From positions 1 to 64,000 of the forward strand of contig JBMNGG010000006.1 in assembly GCA_050949705.1 (NCBI GenBank): a stretch of 64,000 nt of DNA. Reading direction: 5' to 3'. Below are positions 35,075 through 44,061 of the stretch, one piece after another; within the stretch, counting starts at the first letter, position 1; the number at the start of each line of letters is the position of its first letter. The notes under the pieces are model-generated. The model had not been told where the DNA came from. It saw only the letters and a program-made list of their open reading frames with translations, and ran no database searches. The position numbers and the translations under genes are program-made. This DNA is from JBMNGG01 sp050949705. Lineage in GTDB: Bacteria > Bacillota > Thermosediminibacteria > Thermosediminibacterales > Tepidanaerobacteraceae.

Positions 35075-36460
35075 ATGCCTTGGTCAACAAAGCTTTTTGG
35101 AAGGCACTACACCTTTTCGAGTATAAAAGAAATATTAGCTAAAGCAAGTGAAGAAAAATCCGGTGATGTATTAGCTGGGATTGCCGCCGGCAGTAATGAG
35201 GAACGCATAGCTGCTAAAAGGGTTTTAGCGGAGCTTACCTTAAAAGACCTGCGCGAAAACCCCGTAATTCCCTACGAGGATGATGAAGTAACACGAATTA
35301 TCGATGATGGCCTGTGCAAAGGAGTTTATAACAGCATTTCTTCTATGACCGTGGCCGAATTACGTGAATGGCTGCTTTGTCACAATACATCAGGAGAAGA
35401 CATAAACCGTGTTTCAGTGGGTTTGACCGGAGAAATGGTTTCAGCAGTAGCAAAGCTCATGTCAAATATGGATCTGGTTTATGCAGCCAGTAAAATTCGG
35501 GTTGTTACAAAAAACCGAACTGAAATAGGGCTTCCAGGAACTCTATCTTATCGCATACAACCAAATCATCCTTCCGACAGCGTAGAAGGAATTATGGCAT
35601 CAGTGATGGAGGGATTGTCTTATGGTTCCGGTGATGCTGTTATAGGTATAAATCCTAATGAAGATACAGTGGAAAACACAGTGAAACTACTCAATGCAAC
35701 ATATGATTTTATAATGGAGTGGGGTATACCTACCCAAAACTGTGTACTTTCCCATGTAACCACACAGATGAAAGCTGTAGAAGCCGGAGGTAAAGCCTGC
35801 ATGTTTTTCCAAAGTATTGCTGGATCGGAAGGCTGTAACAAAGTATTTGGGGTAAGTTCAGCTATTCTCGATGAAGCTTTTGATATGATAAAGAGGGAAG
35901 GATATGCGGCAGGACCACACTTTATGTACTTTGAAACAGGTCAAGGTTCAGAACTTTCCCTAGGTACACATCACGGTGCTGACATGCAGACACTGGAAGC
36001 TAGGACATATGGTTTTGGCAGAAGATATATGCCCTTTATGGTCAACAATGTATCAGGTTTCATTGGACCTGAGACCTTGTATGACGGTAAGCAGATAACC
36101 CGATCCAGCCTTGAAGATCATTTTATGGGTAAACTTATTGGGCTCCCTATGGGCATGGCTCCATGCTACACAAATCACGTAAAAGTAGATCAAAATGACC
36201 AAGAGACAGCCATAATGTTACTTGCTATGGCTGGGGCTAACTACTACATGGGAGTTCCAGGAAGCGATGATTGTATGTTAAGTTACCAAGACACAAGCTA
36301 TCATGATGATGCTACATTAAGAGAATTGTTAGGACTACGTCCTGCACCGGAATTTGAAAAATGGCTGGAAACAATGGGGATCATGAAAGATGGAAAGCTT
36401 ACACCTATTGCTGGTGACCCATCGCTGTTTTCTATAAAAACACCTAGGGGAAGAAGGTGA
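35075..36460 (+). CDS. eutB: ethanolamine ammonia-lyase large subunit, copy 2
   Basis: 461 residues. Clearly paralogous to copy 1 along its whole length, with the same core blocks (LPGTLSYRIQPNHPSDS, MYFETGQGSELS). It departs in conserved stretches: GMAPCYTNH instead of GVDVCYTNH, and DDCMLSYQ instead of DDIMLNYQ. ATG 35075 lies eight bases after GGGAGGTGA; a GTG at 35063 overlaps the previous gene. It may be a lyase for a related amino alcohol or an isoform with different kinetics; this is inference. Copy 2 eutC follows after four bases. Confidence 0.93.
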   Translation: MPWSTKLFGRHYTFSSIKEILAKASEEKSGDVLAGIAAGSNEERIAAKRVLAELTLKDLRENPVIPYEDDEVTRIIDDGLCKGVYNSISSMTVAELREWLLCHNTSGEDINRVSVGLTGEMVSAVAKLMSNMDLVYAASKIRVVTKNRTEIGLPGTLSYRIQPNHPSDSVEGIMASVMEGLSYGSGDAVIGINPNEDTVENTVKLLNATYDFIMEWGIPTQNCVLSHVTTQMKAVEAGGKACMFFQSIAGSEGCNKVFGVSSAILDEAFDMIKREGYAAGPHFMYFETGQGSELSLGTHHGADMQTLEARTYGFGRRYMPFMVNNVSGFIGPETLYDGKQITRSSLEDHFMGKLIGLPMGMAPCYTNHVKVDQNDQETAIMLLAMAGANYYMGVPGSDDCMLSYQDTSYHDDATLRELLGLRPAPEFEKWLETMGIMKDGKLTPIAGDPSLFSIKTPRGRR

Positions 36461-36464
36461 TAAC

Positions 36465-37361
36465 ATGGCACTTTTTAAAGATGAACAGATAGAAGATATT
36501 GTTCAAAAAGTGATGGCACGACTTAATAATAAAGATACAGTTCCAGAAGTAAAGCAGCACACTCCGGGGGAATCAAATAATCCTGATGATAATAAGACCA
36601 TAGAGTTTACAGATATAACCGAGTACAGCCTTTTCGAAGCAACTTTCATAAAAGATCCCATCGATCAAGATTACATTTCAAGACTTAAGAGACTAACACC
36701 TGCGCGTATTGGCTTGGGCAGAACAGGACCTAGATATCTTACTATTCCATGGCTACGTTTCAAAGCTGACCATGCCTCAGCCATGGATGCAGTATTTAGC
36801 GATGTATCAAAGGAATTTCTTGACAAAATGGACCTATTTACAGTAAAAACAGTAGTTCGAGATAAAGACGAATACCTCACACGACCAGATTTGGGTAAGG
36901 TTTTATCTGAGGAAGCCAAAGAGGAAATTCGAAAACAATGTCAATTAAAACCTCAGGTTCAAATAATAGTCGTTGATGGCTTAAGCACAAAAGCCATAGA
37001 AGCTAATGTGCCTGATTTCTTGCCTGCATTATTAGAAGGGTTAAAAGCACAAAATATGGAAGTAGGCAAACCGTTTTTTATTAAGTTCGGTCGCGTACCA
37101 GTAATGGATGATGTGAATGAAGTGATTCAAGCAGATGTAGTTGTTGAACTAGTAGGTGAAAGGCCAGGTCTGGGTACTGCTACTAGTATGAGTGCATATC
37201 TTTGTTGGCAGCCACGGCGAGGCACTGTAGAGTCTGATCGAACTGTCGTTTCCAACATTCACGAAAGTGGTATGCCGCCCATAGAAGCCGGTGCACATGT
37301 GGCTTCACTGGTTAAAAAAATATATGACAAAAAAGGGAGTGGTATTAATGTAAGTTTATAA
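36465..37361 (+). CDS. eutC: ethanolamine ammonia-lyase small subunit, copy 2
   Basis: 298 residues, paralogue of the eutC at 25073. Shared blocks: TPARIGLGRTGPRYLT, FTVKTVVRDKDEYLTRPDLGK, VVDGLSTKAIEAN, GERPGLG. In place of YKPNKNTIESDRT it has WQPRRGTVESDRT. The N-terminal helix (FKDEQIEDIVQKVMARL) plus a Pro/Asn/Asp-rich linker again looks like an encapsulation peptide. The strong start AAGGTGATAACATG overlaps the end of eutB copy 2 region by spacing only. It completes a second lyase in the same operon. Confidence 0.93.
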   Translation: MALFKDEQIEDIVQKVMARLNNKDTVPEVKQHTPGESNNPDDNKTIEFTDITEYSLFEATFIKDPIDQDYISRLKRLTPARIGLGRTGPRYLTIPWLRFKADHASAMDAVFSDVSKEFLDKMDLFTVKTVVRDKDEYLTRPDLGKVLSEEAKEEIRKQCQLKPQVQIIVVDGLSTKAIEANVPDFLPALLEGLKAQNMEVGKPFFIKFGRVPVMDDVNEVIQADVVVELVGERPGLGTATSMSAYLCWQPRRGTVESDRTVVSNIHESGMPPIEAGAHVASLVKKIYDKKGSGINVSL

Positions 37362-37409
37362 TACCTTGCCTAATAGTAACAAAAGCATTAAAAGAGAGGG
37401 GTGTAAACA

Positions 37410-38510
37410 TTGAGTATTAACCAAATTATAATTAACATAATGGTCATTTTTATGGCACTAGGAGCAATTGATAGAATTCTAGGAAACAAATATGGTTTTG
37501 GTGAGCAGTTTGAAGAAGGATTTAATGCTATGGGTTCCTTGTCCTTAGCAATGGTGGGTGTTGTGTCTTTAGCCCCTGTGCTTGCACAACTTTTAAAGCC
37601 AATTATAGTGCCATTATATTCAGCACTAGGAGCAGATCCCGCCATGTTCGCCACAACCCTGTTAGCTAATGATATGGGTGGATTCCCTCTAGCTATGGAG
37701 TTAGCTCAGACTCCTGAAGCCGGGCTTTTTGCAGGGACAATACTAGGAGCTATGATGGGACCTACAATTGTCTTTACAATTCCTGTGGCTCTCGGAATTA
37801 TTAAAAAAGAAGATCATAATGCTTTGGCTACAGGTATACTGGCAGGTATAATCACTATTCCCTTTGGATGTCTTGCTGGTGGTCTTGTTGCTGGCTTTGC
37901 AATGAATATGGTTTTAAGCAATCTCATTCCTATTATGATTGTGGCAGCATTAATTGCTTTAGGACTATGGAAAGTTCCCAATAAAATGATATCCGGTTTT
38001 AATACTTTCGGTAAAGTTGTAGTAGTAGTAATAACCATTGGTCTTGCAGCAATTATTATTGAAACACTGACAGGCTTTGTAGTAATCCCGGGGATGGCTC
38101 CCATTAGTGATGGTATCGAAGTGATTGGCGCTATTGCCATAATGTTGGCGGGAGCATTTCCAATGGTTCATTTCATTACTAAAGCCTTTAAAAAACCCCT
38201 GATGTCTATAGGAAAAGCATTGGGCATGAACGATGTAGCCGCTGCTGGTTTAGTGGCGACATTAGCTAATAATATAGCCATGTTTCAAATACTACATGAA
38301 ATGGATGCTCGCGGTAAAATACTAAATGTTGCTTTTGCTGTAAGCGCTGCTTTTACATTTGGCGATCACTTAGGTTTTACTGCTGGTGTTGCAAAAGAAA
38401 TGATTTTCCCAATGATAGTAGGCAAACTGGTTGCTGGTATAACTGCAATATTTGTAGCGAGCCTGTTTGCTCCTAAAAGCGTGGAAACTAAAAAGAAAAT
38501 AGCTGCATAA
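37410..38510 (+). CDS. eutH: ethanolamine permease EutH
   Basis: 366 residues, about ten or eleven hydrophobic helices. EutH carries ethanolamine across the cytoplasmic membrane. Recognisable segments: MALGAIDRILGNKYGFGEQFEEGFNAM (first part), LLANDMGGFPLAMELA, GAMMGPTIVFTIPVALG, and AFTFGDHLGFTAGV. TTG start after GAGGGGTGTAAACA. It closes the block ahead of a strong terminator at 38527. Confidence 0.95.
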   Translation: MSINQIIINIMVIFMALGAIDRILGNKYGFGEQFEEGFNAMGSLSLAMVGVVSLAPVLAQLLKPIIVPLYSALGADPAMFATTLLANDMGGFPLAMELAQTPEAGLFAGTILGAMMGPTIVFTIPVALGIIKKEDHNALATGILAGIITIPFGCLAGGLVAGFAMNMVLSNLIPIMIVAALIALGLWKVPNKMISGFNTFGKVVVVVITIGLAAIIIETLTGFVVIPGMAPISDGIEVIGAIAIMLAGAFPMVHFITKAFKKPLMSIGKALGMNDVAAAGLVATLANNIAMFQILHEMDARGKILNVAFAVSAAFTFGDHLGFTAGVAKEMIFPMIVGKLVAGITAIFVASLFAPKSVETKKKIAA

Positions 38511-38526
38511 TAATTTTTATTAAACG

Positions 38527-38570
38527 GCTAACGGTAACACTTTTTGTCTTGCCGTTAGCTTTTTTATTTT
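38527..38570 (+). terminator. terminator after eutH
   Basis: GCTAACGG (38527-38534) pairs with CCGTTAGC (38552-38559), followed by TTTTTTATTTT. The loop has no AnnGnn hexamer, so it is not an ANTAR site. It would end or attenuate the main eut transcript before eutP. Confidence 0.85.
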
Positions 38571-38609
38571 GTATATTTGAATTGAACCACACTTTAAGAG
38601 GTGTATAAA

Positions 38610-39059
38610 TTGCAAAAAAAGGTTATATTTATCGGTGCGTCCGGAGCCGGGAAAACTACTCTTATCAAGACATTACAAGGCTTAGGATCAGATAAAATTA
38701 GTAAAACACAGGTTCTCACCTTTGAAGATGGCTATATCGATATTCCAGGAGAATATATGGATATACGGAGGTTAAACAATGCAGTTACTACTACAGCAAT
38801 AGATGCCAGTGCTATCTTTGTTGTCCAGGATTCAACTCGCTTAAAACCTACTACTCCACCAGGCTTTTGCAGGATGTTCAATATTCCTGTATATGGGATA
38901 ATAAGCAAGATTGACTCACCTTCTTCTGATGTAAAAAGAGCGAAGGAGAACTTAAAACTGTGTGGAGTAAATGGAAAATGCTATACTGTGTCTGCGATGA
39001 CGGGGGAAGGAATAAAAGAAATAAAGGATTTGCTTGAAGCTATATGTATTAAAAAATGA
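38610..39059 (+). CDS. eutP: EutP, P-loop NTPase
   Basis: 149 residues of the small GTPase-like fold: Walker A GASGAGKTT near residue 8, IDIPGEY (switch region), and SKID in place of NKxD. EutP/PduV proteins accompany microcompartments and an acetate kinase activity has been reported for the family. TTG 38610 is preferred because AAGAGG lies seven bases upstream; GTG 38601 overlaps that site. It lies behind a terminator, so it may be expressed at a lower level than the rest. Confidence 0.9.
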   Translation: MQKKVIFIGASGAGKTTLIKTLQGLGSDKISKTQVLTFEDGYIDIPGEYMDIRRLNNAVTTTAIDASAIFVVQDSTRLKPTTPPGFCRMFNIPVYGIISKIDSPSSDVKRAKENLKLCGVNGKCYTVSAMTGEGIKEIKDLLEAICIKK

Positions 39060-39167
39060 ATATTATATGTTGTTTTGAAGGAATATCCTCTTTAGAATTG
39101 AAATATTAACTTAAGATATAACATGGTAAATTATTCATTTACTATTAGAGCAGAGGGAGATGTTGTA

Positions 39168-39749
39168 ATGAGAAGATGTTCTTGGTGTGAAAAAGATGAA
39201 ATCTATATGAAATACCATGATGAAGAATGGGGTGTTCCCGTTTTCGACGACAGGAAACAATTTGAATTTTTAGTGCTGGAATCTGCTCAGGCTGGCCTAA
39301 GTTGGCTTACGATTTTAAAAAAGAGAAAAGGTTATAGAAAGGCATATGATGGTTTTAATCCTATCACAGTTGCCAAATTTAATGATAAGAAAATCGAAGA
39401 GTTAATGAATTTTGAAGGGATAATTAGAAATGAAAGGAAAATAAGGGCGTCAGTTAACAATGCTAAAAGATTTATAGAAGTTCAAAAAGAATTTGGTAGT
39501 TTTAGTGAATATATATGGAGGTTCGTTGATTATAAACCCATAATAAACACCTGGAAAAAGGAATCGGAGATTCCCGCCAAAACCAAGCTGTCTGAAGAGA
39601 TAAGTAAGGATTTAAAAAATAGAGGCTTTAGTTTTCTAGGTCCCATAATAATATATTCACATTTACAAGCGATAGGATTAATCAATGATCATATAGTGGA
39701 TTGTTTTAGATATAATCAAATTAACCAAATGCGAAAGAAGGTTAGATAA
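39168..39749 (+). CDS. tag: DNA-3-methyladenine glycosylase I
   Basis: 193 residues, Tag family. It excises 3-methyladenine from alkylated DNA. The start RCSWC with the later zinc-site histidines, YHDEEWGVP, LVLESAQAGLSWLTILKKR and the C-terminal FLGPIIIYSHLQAIGLINDH are all family hallmarks. ATG 39168 is supported by AGAGGGAG upstream and by alignment to the family start; a longer frame from 39123 has no ribosome site. Confidence 0.95.
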   Translation: MRRCSWCEKDEIYMKYHDEEWGVPVFDDRKQFEFLVLESAQAGLSWLTILKKRKGYRKAYDGFNPITVAKFNDKKIEELMNFEGIIRNERKIRASVNNAKRFIEVQKEFGSFSEYIWRFVDYKPIINTWKKESEIPAKTKLSEEISKDLKNRGFSFLGPIIIYSHLQAIGLINDHIVDCFRYNQINQMRKKVR

Positions 39750-39884
39750 AATAAAGTTCTGCTAAAAATTTGCAAAATATTGAAGGAATTTTGTATTTTA
39801 TACAGAATTAATCAAATAGGAATATTTTACAAGAAGTGATTCACATGTCGATAAGGATTAAAGAGGCGAACAGTCAGGAATTAC

Positions 39885-40065
39885 ATATAACCTTCTCTTT
39901 GCCACCCATCTCTTGGAAGGAGGAACAGATTTTAGATATATCTAGGGACTGTTCGGGAATAAAAGCAGTAAAACAACAGAAATCTATACTCACGTAAGCA
40001 GCAAAAACTTGAGCCTAATAAAAAATCCATTAGATAGGTTTATTGAAATAACAGATCAGCAATAG
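39885..40065 (+). pseudogene. C-terminal relic of a tyrosine recombinase
   Basis: A frame ending in TAG at 40063-40065 reads FATHLLEGGTDFRYI, an in-frame stop at 39943-39945, then GLFGNKSSKTTEIYTHVS. This is the box II region of phage/XerC-type integrases (HxFATHLLE, LG(H/N)xSxxTTxIYTHV) including the catalytic Tyr. The rest of the protein is missing. It marks a lost mobile element next to tag. Confidence 0.85.
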
Positions 40066-40122
40066 TAGAATATTCACGATACAAATTTAAGAATTCTATC
40101 TATATAAGGAAAAGATTGATAG

Positions 40123-40222
40123 TCAACCTCAAATTTTTGTTGAAACAACACCACCTAAAGAATCAAGAGACGGCGACATCTGGCTGAAACATGAAGAAGA
40201 AATTACAACACCCAAACCTTAA
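40123..40222 (+). pseudogene. possible phage structural gene relic
   Basis: A short frame reads PQIFVETTPPKESRDGDIW and ends at TAA near 40220. The Pro-Lys-(x)-Asp-Gly-Asp-Ile-Trp pattern is seen at the end of some phage tail proteins. Evidence is weak; the neighbouring recombinase relic makes a prophage origin plausible. Confidence 0.25.
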
Positions 40223-40254
40223 ACTTAATGGTGTCCAAACTTCATATAACAATA

Positions 40255-40357
40255 TGTTCCCAGACACTCTTGGCCAATCGAGTTGCCGACTGCATTAGCC
40301 GACCCAAAGGGACCCCGGCATGAGCAGTCGCCTATAGGCTAAGGGGTACTGGGAACA
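40255..40357. other. structured element with nested and crossing stems
   Basis: TGTTCCCAG (40255-40263) pairs with CTGGGAACA (40349-40357). Inside, CGACTGC (40288-40294) pairs with GCAGTCG (40324-40330), and TTAGCC (40295-40300) pairs with GGCTAA (40337-40342); the last two cross, giving a possible pseudoknot. The segment is far more GC-rich than its surroundings. It could be a structured RNA or the end of a mobile element; I do not recognise a class. Confidence 0.6.
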
Positions 40358-40460
40358 CTAGACGTTTTCCGGCAGTTCATAAATAGAAAGCGGGGTATTT
40401 CAAGTGGAATCTTCAGAAGAAATATGTTTAACTATGATGGATTACAAAAGATCTTAATAC

Positions 40461-40600
40461 GTTCCTTTAAATGTGGATTTTGTGGAGATAAGGTATCATC
40501 AGATAGAGGATATAGAGTAGGAAAACTTAAAGATGGCTATGGGGAGAAGTCGGAGGAATATATATTTGTCCAAACTGTTTAGGGCCAACTTACTTTACCA
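40461..40600 (+). pseudogene. frameshifted zinc-ribbon protein fragment
   Basis: One frame reads FKCGFCGDKVSSDRGYRVG; after about 40545-40555 the reading continues in another frame as GGIYICPNCLGPTYF. The two CxxC pairs would form a zinc ribbon, as in the N-terminus of DUF4145-like proteins. The frame change and lack of a downstream domain mark it as broken. Confidence 0.55.
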
Positions 40601-40609
40601 TTACTTACA

Positions 40610-41182
40610 GTGTTTATTGTGATATTAACTACATCGTGTTCTCAGACAAATAGGGGAATCTTAGTCGAAAATCAGAATGATGATATTCAAAAGAATGGGA
40701 TTAAAAATATAGAAACTCCTTATGATTATTGTCTACTTTATTCTTACAGAAATATTTCTTCGAATGGTCCGGAAAAACTTATGGAATTGGTTAGTCAATT
40801 GCAATATGCAAAGGAACTGCCAATAGACCGTATTGAGTTTAAGAATGAAAATAAAGAAATTCTTAGGATTGATTATCGTATGAATCTTACCGTAGGGCAG
40901 GAGTATAAAGTAAATCATACGAAAATGATGGCAGATGTGGTAATACTTTTGGTATTGCTAGATAACCTTAATGCAGTCGAATATATCCTTGTTCAGGAGG
41001 ATTACGGTTATGGTGGCGTTCCAATCACCAGAGAACAGGCGGAAGAGGTTTTGGGTAAAGATATAAGATCTTTGGGAAAAATGGAAGAAGTTTTTCTATT
41101 AGATATGCCAAAAATAATTGCTGATTTACAATGGGATCCGGACGTAATGGATATCATTACATATGAGCATATAATGAGCTAA
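40610..41182 (+). CDS. putative lipoprotein-like protein (DUF4825-like), probably 5'-truncated
   Basis: 190 residues from a GTG without a clear ribosome site. The start FIVILTTSCS looks like the end of a lipoprotein signal peptide with a lipobox Cys, but the usual Lys/Arg start is missing, so the gene may have lost its first codons where it abuts the zinc-ribbon relic. The rest is a soluble domain with segments (HTKMMADVVILLVLLDNL, EVLGKDIRSL) resembling DUF4825 proteins of Gram-positive bacteria, whose role is unknown. Confidence 0.5.
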   Translation: MFIVILTTSCSQTNRGILVENQNDDIQKNGIKNIETPYDYCLLYSYRNISSNGPEKLMELVSQLQYAKELPIDRIEFKNENKEILRIDYRMNLTVGQEYKVNHTKMMADVVILLVLLDNLNAVEYILVQEDYGYGGVPITREQAEEVLGKDIRSLGKMEEVFLLDMPKIIADLQWDPDVMDIITYEHIMS

Positions 41183-41375
41183 GTTACCTTTGATAGTTCA
41201 TCGTTAGGCGACATGTTTAAGGTATCGTCCTTTGTTCTCTAAGTTTTGGACCAGTGTACTTTAACTACCAGGGATTCCCGAAATCTGAAAACATACGAAT
41301 TTAGTAAAAAGACTTTAGGAATTCGCGGGAACGTTTTGTAAAATGCAATCTTGGGTAAATCAAGGGGGCATATTA

Positions 41376-42127
41376 ATGATAAGACTGGACCATTTTGTGA
41401 TTAATATTGATAATGATATGGAAAAGCTAAGAGAATTAAAAAAGCAGATTGAACCTTTAGGTTTTCCTTTTGAACCCACATGGGGAAAGGGAACCAAAGG
41501 ATTTAAGGTGGCTAATATATGGATCGGATTACAATATCTTGAGATGGTATGGCTTAAGAAAAAGAATGGTGGAGGATGGAAAGCTGACTGGGTTGAAAAG
41601 TATAATAAGGGGCATCGTGGCATAATCGCAATTTATTTGATGACTGACAAATTAGATGAGATAAAAGAAGAATTAAGGAGAAAGGGAGTTAATGTTAGTA
41701 AACCCGAAAGGATTAGCTATCGTTGGTTTTTTGGACTTTTAAAGAAGACTATGCCGTGGAGGAACATGTTTACTGAACCTATTCCTGGAACTGACCTGCA
41801 AATTTGTTATGTGAATTGGATAGTCTGGATATTATGGAAAAAATGAAGGCATACATGGTACCAAACGCAGCCGATAATGGAATTGAAGGTATAAGAGAAG
41901 CTACTGTAAAAGGAAACTTTTCCGAAGAAGCCTGGGCATACATTCAAAAATTATTTCCTAAGGCGAAAATAAAAGGAAACTGCCTGACATACGACATGGG
42001 GGCGACTAGTTTATATTTTCAATTATGTGATACACCGAGGTTAAGTGTGGAGTTAAAAGCAATAATAAGCAATAAAGAAATCCAGGGGAAAAGCTTCGAG
42101 GTAGAGAATTTGAGGGTAGTTTTGTAA
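41376..42127 (+). pseudogene. frameshifted VOC (glyoxalase/bleomycin-resistance) family protein
   Basis: The first part starts at ATG 41376 behind AAGGGGG and reads MIRLDHFVINIDND through TDLQICYV. In the bases around 41805-41850 the frame shifts: the homologous continuation is in another frame (ELDSLDIMEKMKAYMVPNA ... VENLRVVL) to 42127. Rejoined, it is a ~250-residue protein with an N-terminal VOC domain and a smaller C-terminal domain. A sequencing error cannot be excluded. The C-terminal part has a second degraded copy at 44514-44644. Confidence 0.75.
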
Positions 42128-42173
42128 AAGATAAGACTAGTAATTTGTAAATATTGGTAAATTAATTTTGAAG

Positions 42174-42410
42174 ATGATAAAAATAGTCACAATCTTAAAA
42201 TTAGGTGTCCAAGTAGGGATATTCCTAATTTCTCTATATATCATAAAGATACTAAGTATACCTCCGGGTTATATTTCGGGTGCAAGGTCTTGTTTTTCAA
42301 CAACAAGTAAGAAATCGCTGGATATTTCGAATAATTTTGAAGGGATTCAAAATTTACCATGGAATAGTAACATTAAGAACGTTATTGTAAGAGAATCGTT
42401 CAGGTATTGA
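42174..42410 (+). pseudogene. truncated copy of a small membrane protein
   Basis: The first ~35 residues (LKLGVQVGIFLISLYIIKILSIPPGYISG) closely match the start of the intact membrane protein at 44836-45312 (KLGMQIVIIIISLNLIKIFSVPPGVISG). After that the homology is lost and the frame ends at residue 78. Only one transmembrane segment remains. Confidence 0.7.
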
Positions 42411-42491
42411 ATTGATATACATCTCCCGGAAAGAGAACTTACACAACAATTCTTCCCAGAGTCATGTCAATAATATGGTTTCAGGAAGGTG

Positions 42492-43370
42492 ATGTCATTG
42501 GATTCTACCGAATTAAAGGAACGAATTAAAAACCTTAGCATATGGAAAAGAGGAGAAGAGAGGGCGCCACACAAACCTCTACTTATCTTAATGGCTCTGG
42601 GGCAATTGCAAAGCAAGAATAAACGTTTTCTACCATACAAAGAAGTTAGAAAATCACTCACAGAACTACTAATTGAATTTGGACCCAGCAGAAAAACCCA
42701 TCATCCTGAACAACCATTTGTGAGATTGGTGACCGATGGAATATGGGATTTAAATACATCTGTTAGAAAAGATGAGATAAAAGACAGATGGTTATTAGAC
42801 CATCAAGTAGTAGGTGGTTTTAATGACGAAGTTTTTACTCTTCTAAACGGTAATGAAAATCTGATACGTGAAATTGCAGAAATAGTTTTAGATAATCATT
42901 TCCCTGACACAATTCACGAGGATATTTTAAACAGTGTTGGCCTTGATTTTGATAAGAAACTAAATAAATTAAGAGATCCGCATTTTCGAAGGAGAATTCT
43001 TATCGCTTATGAATACAGATGTGCTGTGTGTGGTTTTAATGTAAGGTTGGGAGATAATTTAATTGCAGTAGAAGCAGCACATATAAAATGGCATCAAGCA
43101 GGAGGACCAGACTCAGTAGAAAATGGAATAGCTTTATGTGCTATACATCATAAACTATTTGACCGAGGGGTATTTACTATAACTCCATCTAGAAAAATAC
43201 TAGTAGCGGAACGGGCACATGGAACAAGTGGTTTTGATGAGTGGTTAATGCGCTTTCATGGAAAGGATTTACGTAATCCAATTCGGCCGGAATATTATCC
43301 AAAAGATTCATATGTTAATTGGCATGTTCGTGAAGTTTTTCATGGTCCAGCACGGTATTGTGTAGGCTGA
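42492..43370 (+). CDS. phosphorothioated-DNA-type HNH restriction endonuclease
   Basis: About 292 residues. The N-terminal half resembles the sulfur-binding domain of type IV enzymes such as ScoMcrA (RAPHKPLLILMAL, RKTHHPEQPFVRL). The C-terminal half is an HNH nuclease with a zinc knuckle: YRCAVCG near residue 177, AAHIKWHQAGGPD, NGIALC, HHKLFDRG. Enzymes of this type cut DNA carrying phosphorothioate made by Dnd systems. No dnd genes are present here, so it would act on foreign DNA. ATG 42492 or TTG 42498; AGGAAGG is better spaced for the latter. Confidence 0.85.
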   Translation: MSLDSTELKERIKNLSIWKRGEERAPHKPLLILMALGQLQSKNKRFLPYKEVRKSLTELLIEFGPSRKTHHPEQPFVRLVTDGIWDLNTSVRKDEIKDRWLLDHQVVGGFNDEVFTLLNGNENLIREIAEIVLDNHFPDTIHEDILNSVGLDFDKKLNKLRDPHFRRRILIAYEYRCAVCGFNVRLGDNLIAVEAAHIKWHQAGGPDSVENGIALCAIHHKLFDRGVFTITPSRKILVAERAHGTSGFDEWLMRFHGKDLRNPIRPEYYPKDSYVNWHVREVFHGPARYCVG

Positions 43371-43593
43371 CATTAAATCATCTATCAAGCAAAGATTATA
43401 GGCATTGATTCGTATGTAATCGAAGCCAAAGTATATATTATAGCGAATAGACGGCTACATAACTAAAAAATGAAAAATAGGCCCTATGGGGCCCAGCGGG
43501 AACCTTATCTGCAATGCCTTCAGAAAAGATATGATACTTGAAATTAGCAGTTTACTTAGTAGTCTAGAGAACGGATAAAAGGGAGAGTCGCTA

Positions 43594-43986
43594 ATGGAGA
43601 AACAGTTAACCATAAAAGTATTTGAAGAAACTCTAGCTGTGTGTAGATTAGATAAAAGTGCTCAGGTACCAGATTGGACAGAAGGTAATTTTTTAACCAT
43701 TACTAGAACACCTGACGAATTATCAATAGTCTGCTGTCAAGAAAACATCCCTGAAGATGTTAAATGTGAACGAGGTTGGCGGTATTTCAAGATCGACGAT
43801 GTTTTGGATTTTTCTTTAGTAGGAATTCTCGCATCACTTAGTGGAATATTGGCAAGTCACGGTATCAGTATATTTGCGATATCAACATATGACACTGATT
43901 ATATATTAGTCAAGGAAGAAGAATTGGATAGAGCAGTTCAAGTATTAAAATTAGAGGGCTATTGTGTAATTACAAATGGCCAATAA
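43594..43986 (+). CDS. ACT-domain protein
   Basis: 130 residues, ATG after AAGGGAGAG. Two ACT-like halves: an N-terminal part (VFEETLAVCRLDKSAQVPDW) and a canonical C-terminal ACT core (DDVLDFSLVGILASLSGILASHGISIFAISTYDTDYILVKEE split by a beta-alpha-beta pattern). Related free-standing proteins (CASTOR/ACT_7 type) bind amino acids and may be regulators. No partner enzyme is adjacent. Confidence 0.8.
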   Translation: MEKQLTIKVFEETLAVCRLDKSAQVPDWTEGNFLTITRTPDELSIVCCQENIPEDVKCERGWRYFKIDDVLDFSLVGILASLSGILASHGISIFAISTYDTDYILVKEEELDRAVQVLKLEGYCVITNGQ

Positions 43987-44061
43987 TATCGCATTGGCAC
44001 TTAAAGTAACACATTCAATTCCCGCAACTTAATAATAGTGGTCGCACTAATAAAACCGGAT

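Noticed and set aside
38511..38600. A third ANTAR site before eutP
   Set aside because: Only one hairpin is present and its loop does not have the six-base AnnGnn form; it is an ordinary terminator.
43480..43515. GGCCCTATGGGGCC palindrome before the ACT gene
   Set aside because: Short, not followed by a T-run and not repeated elsewhere; could be chance.
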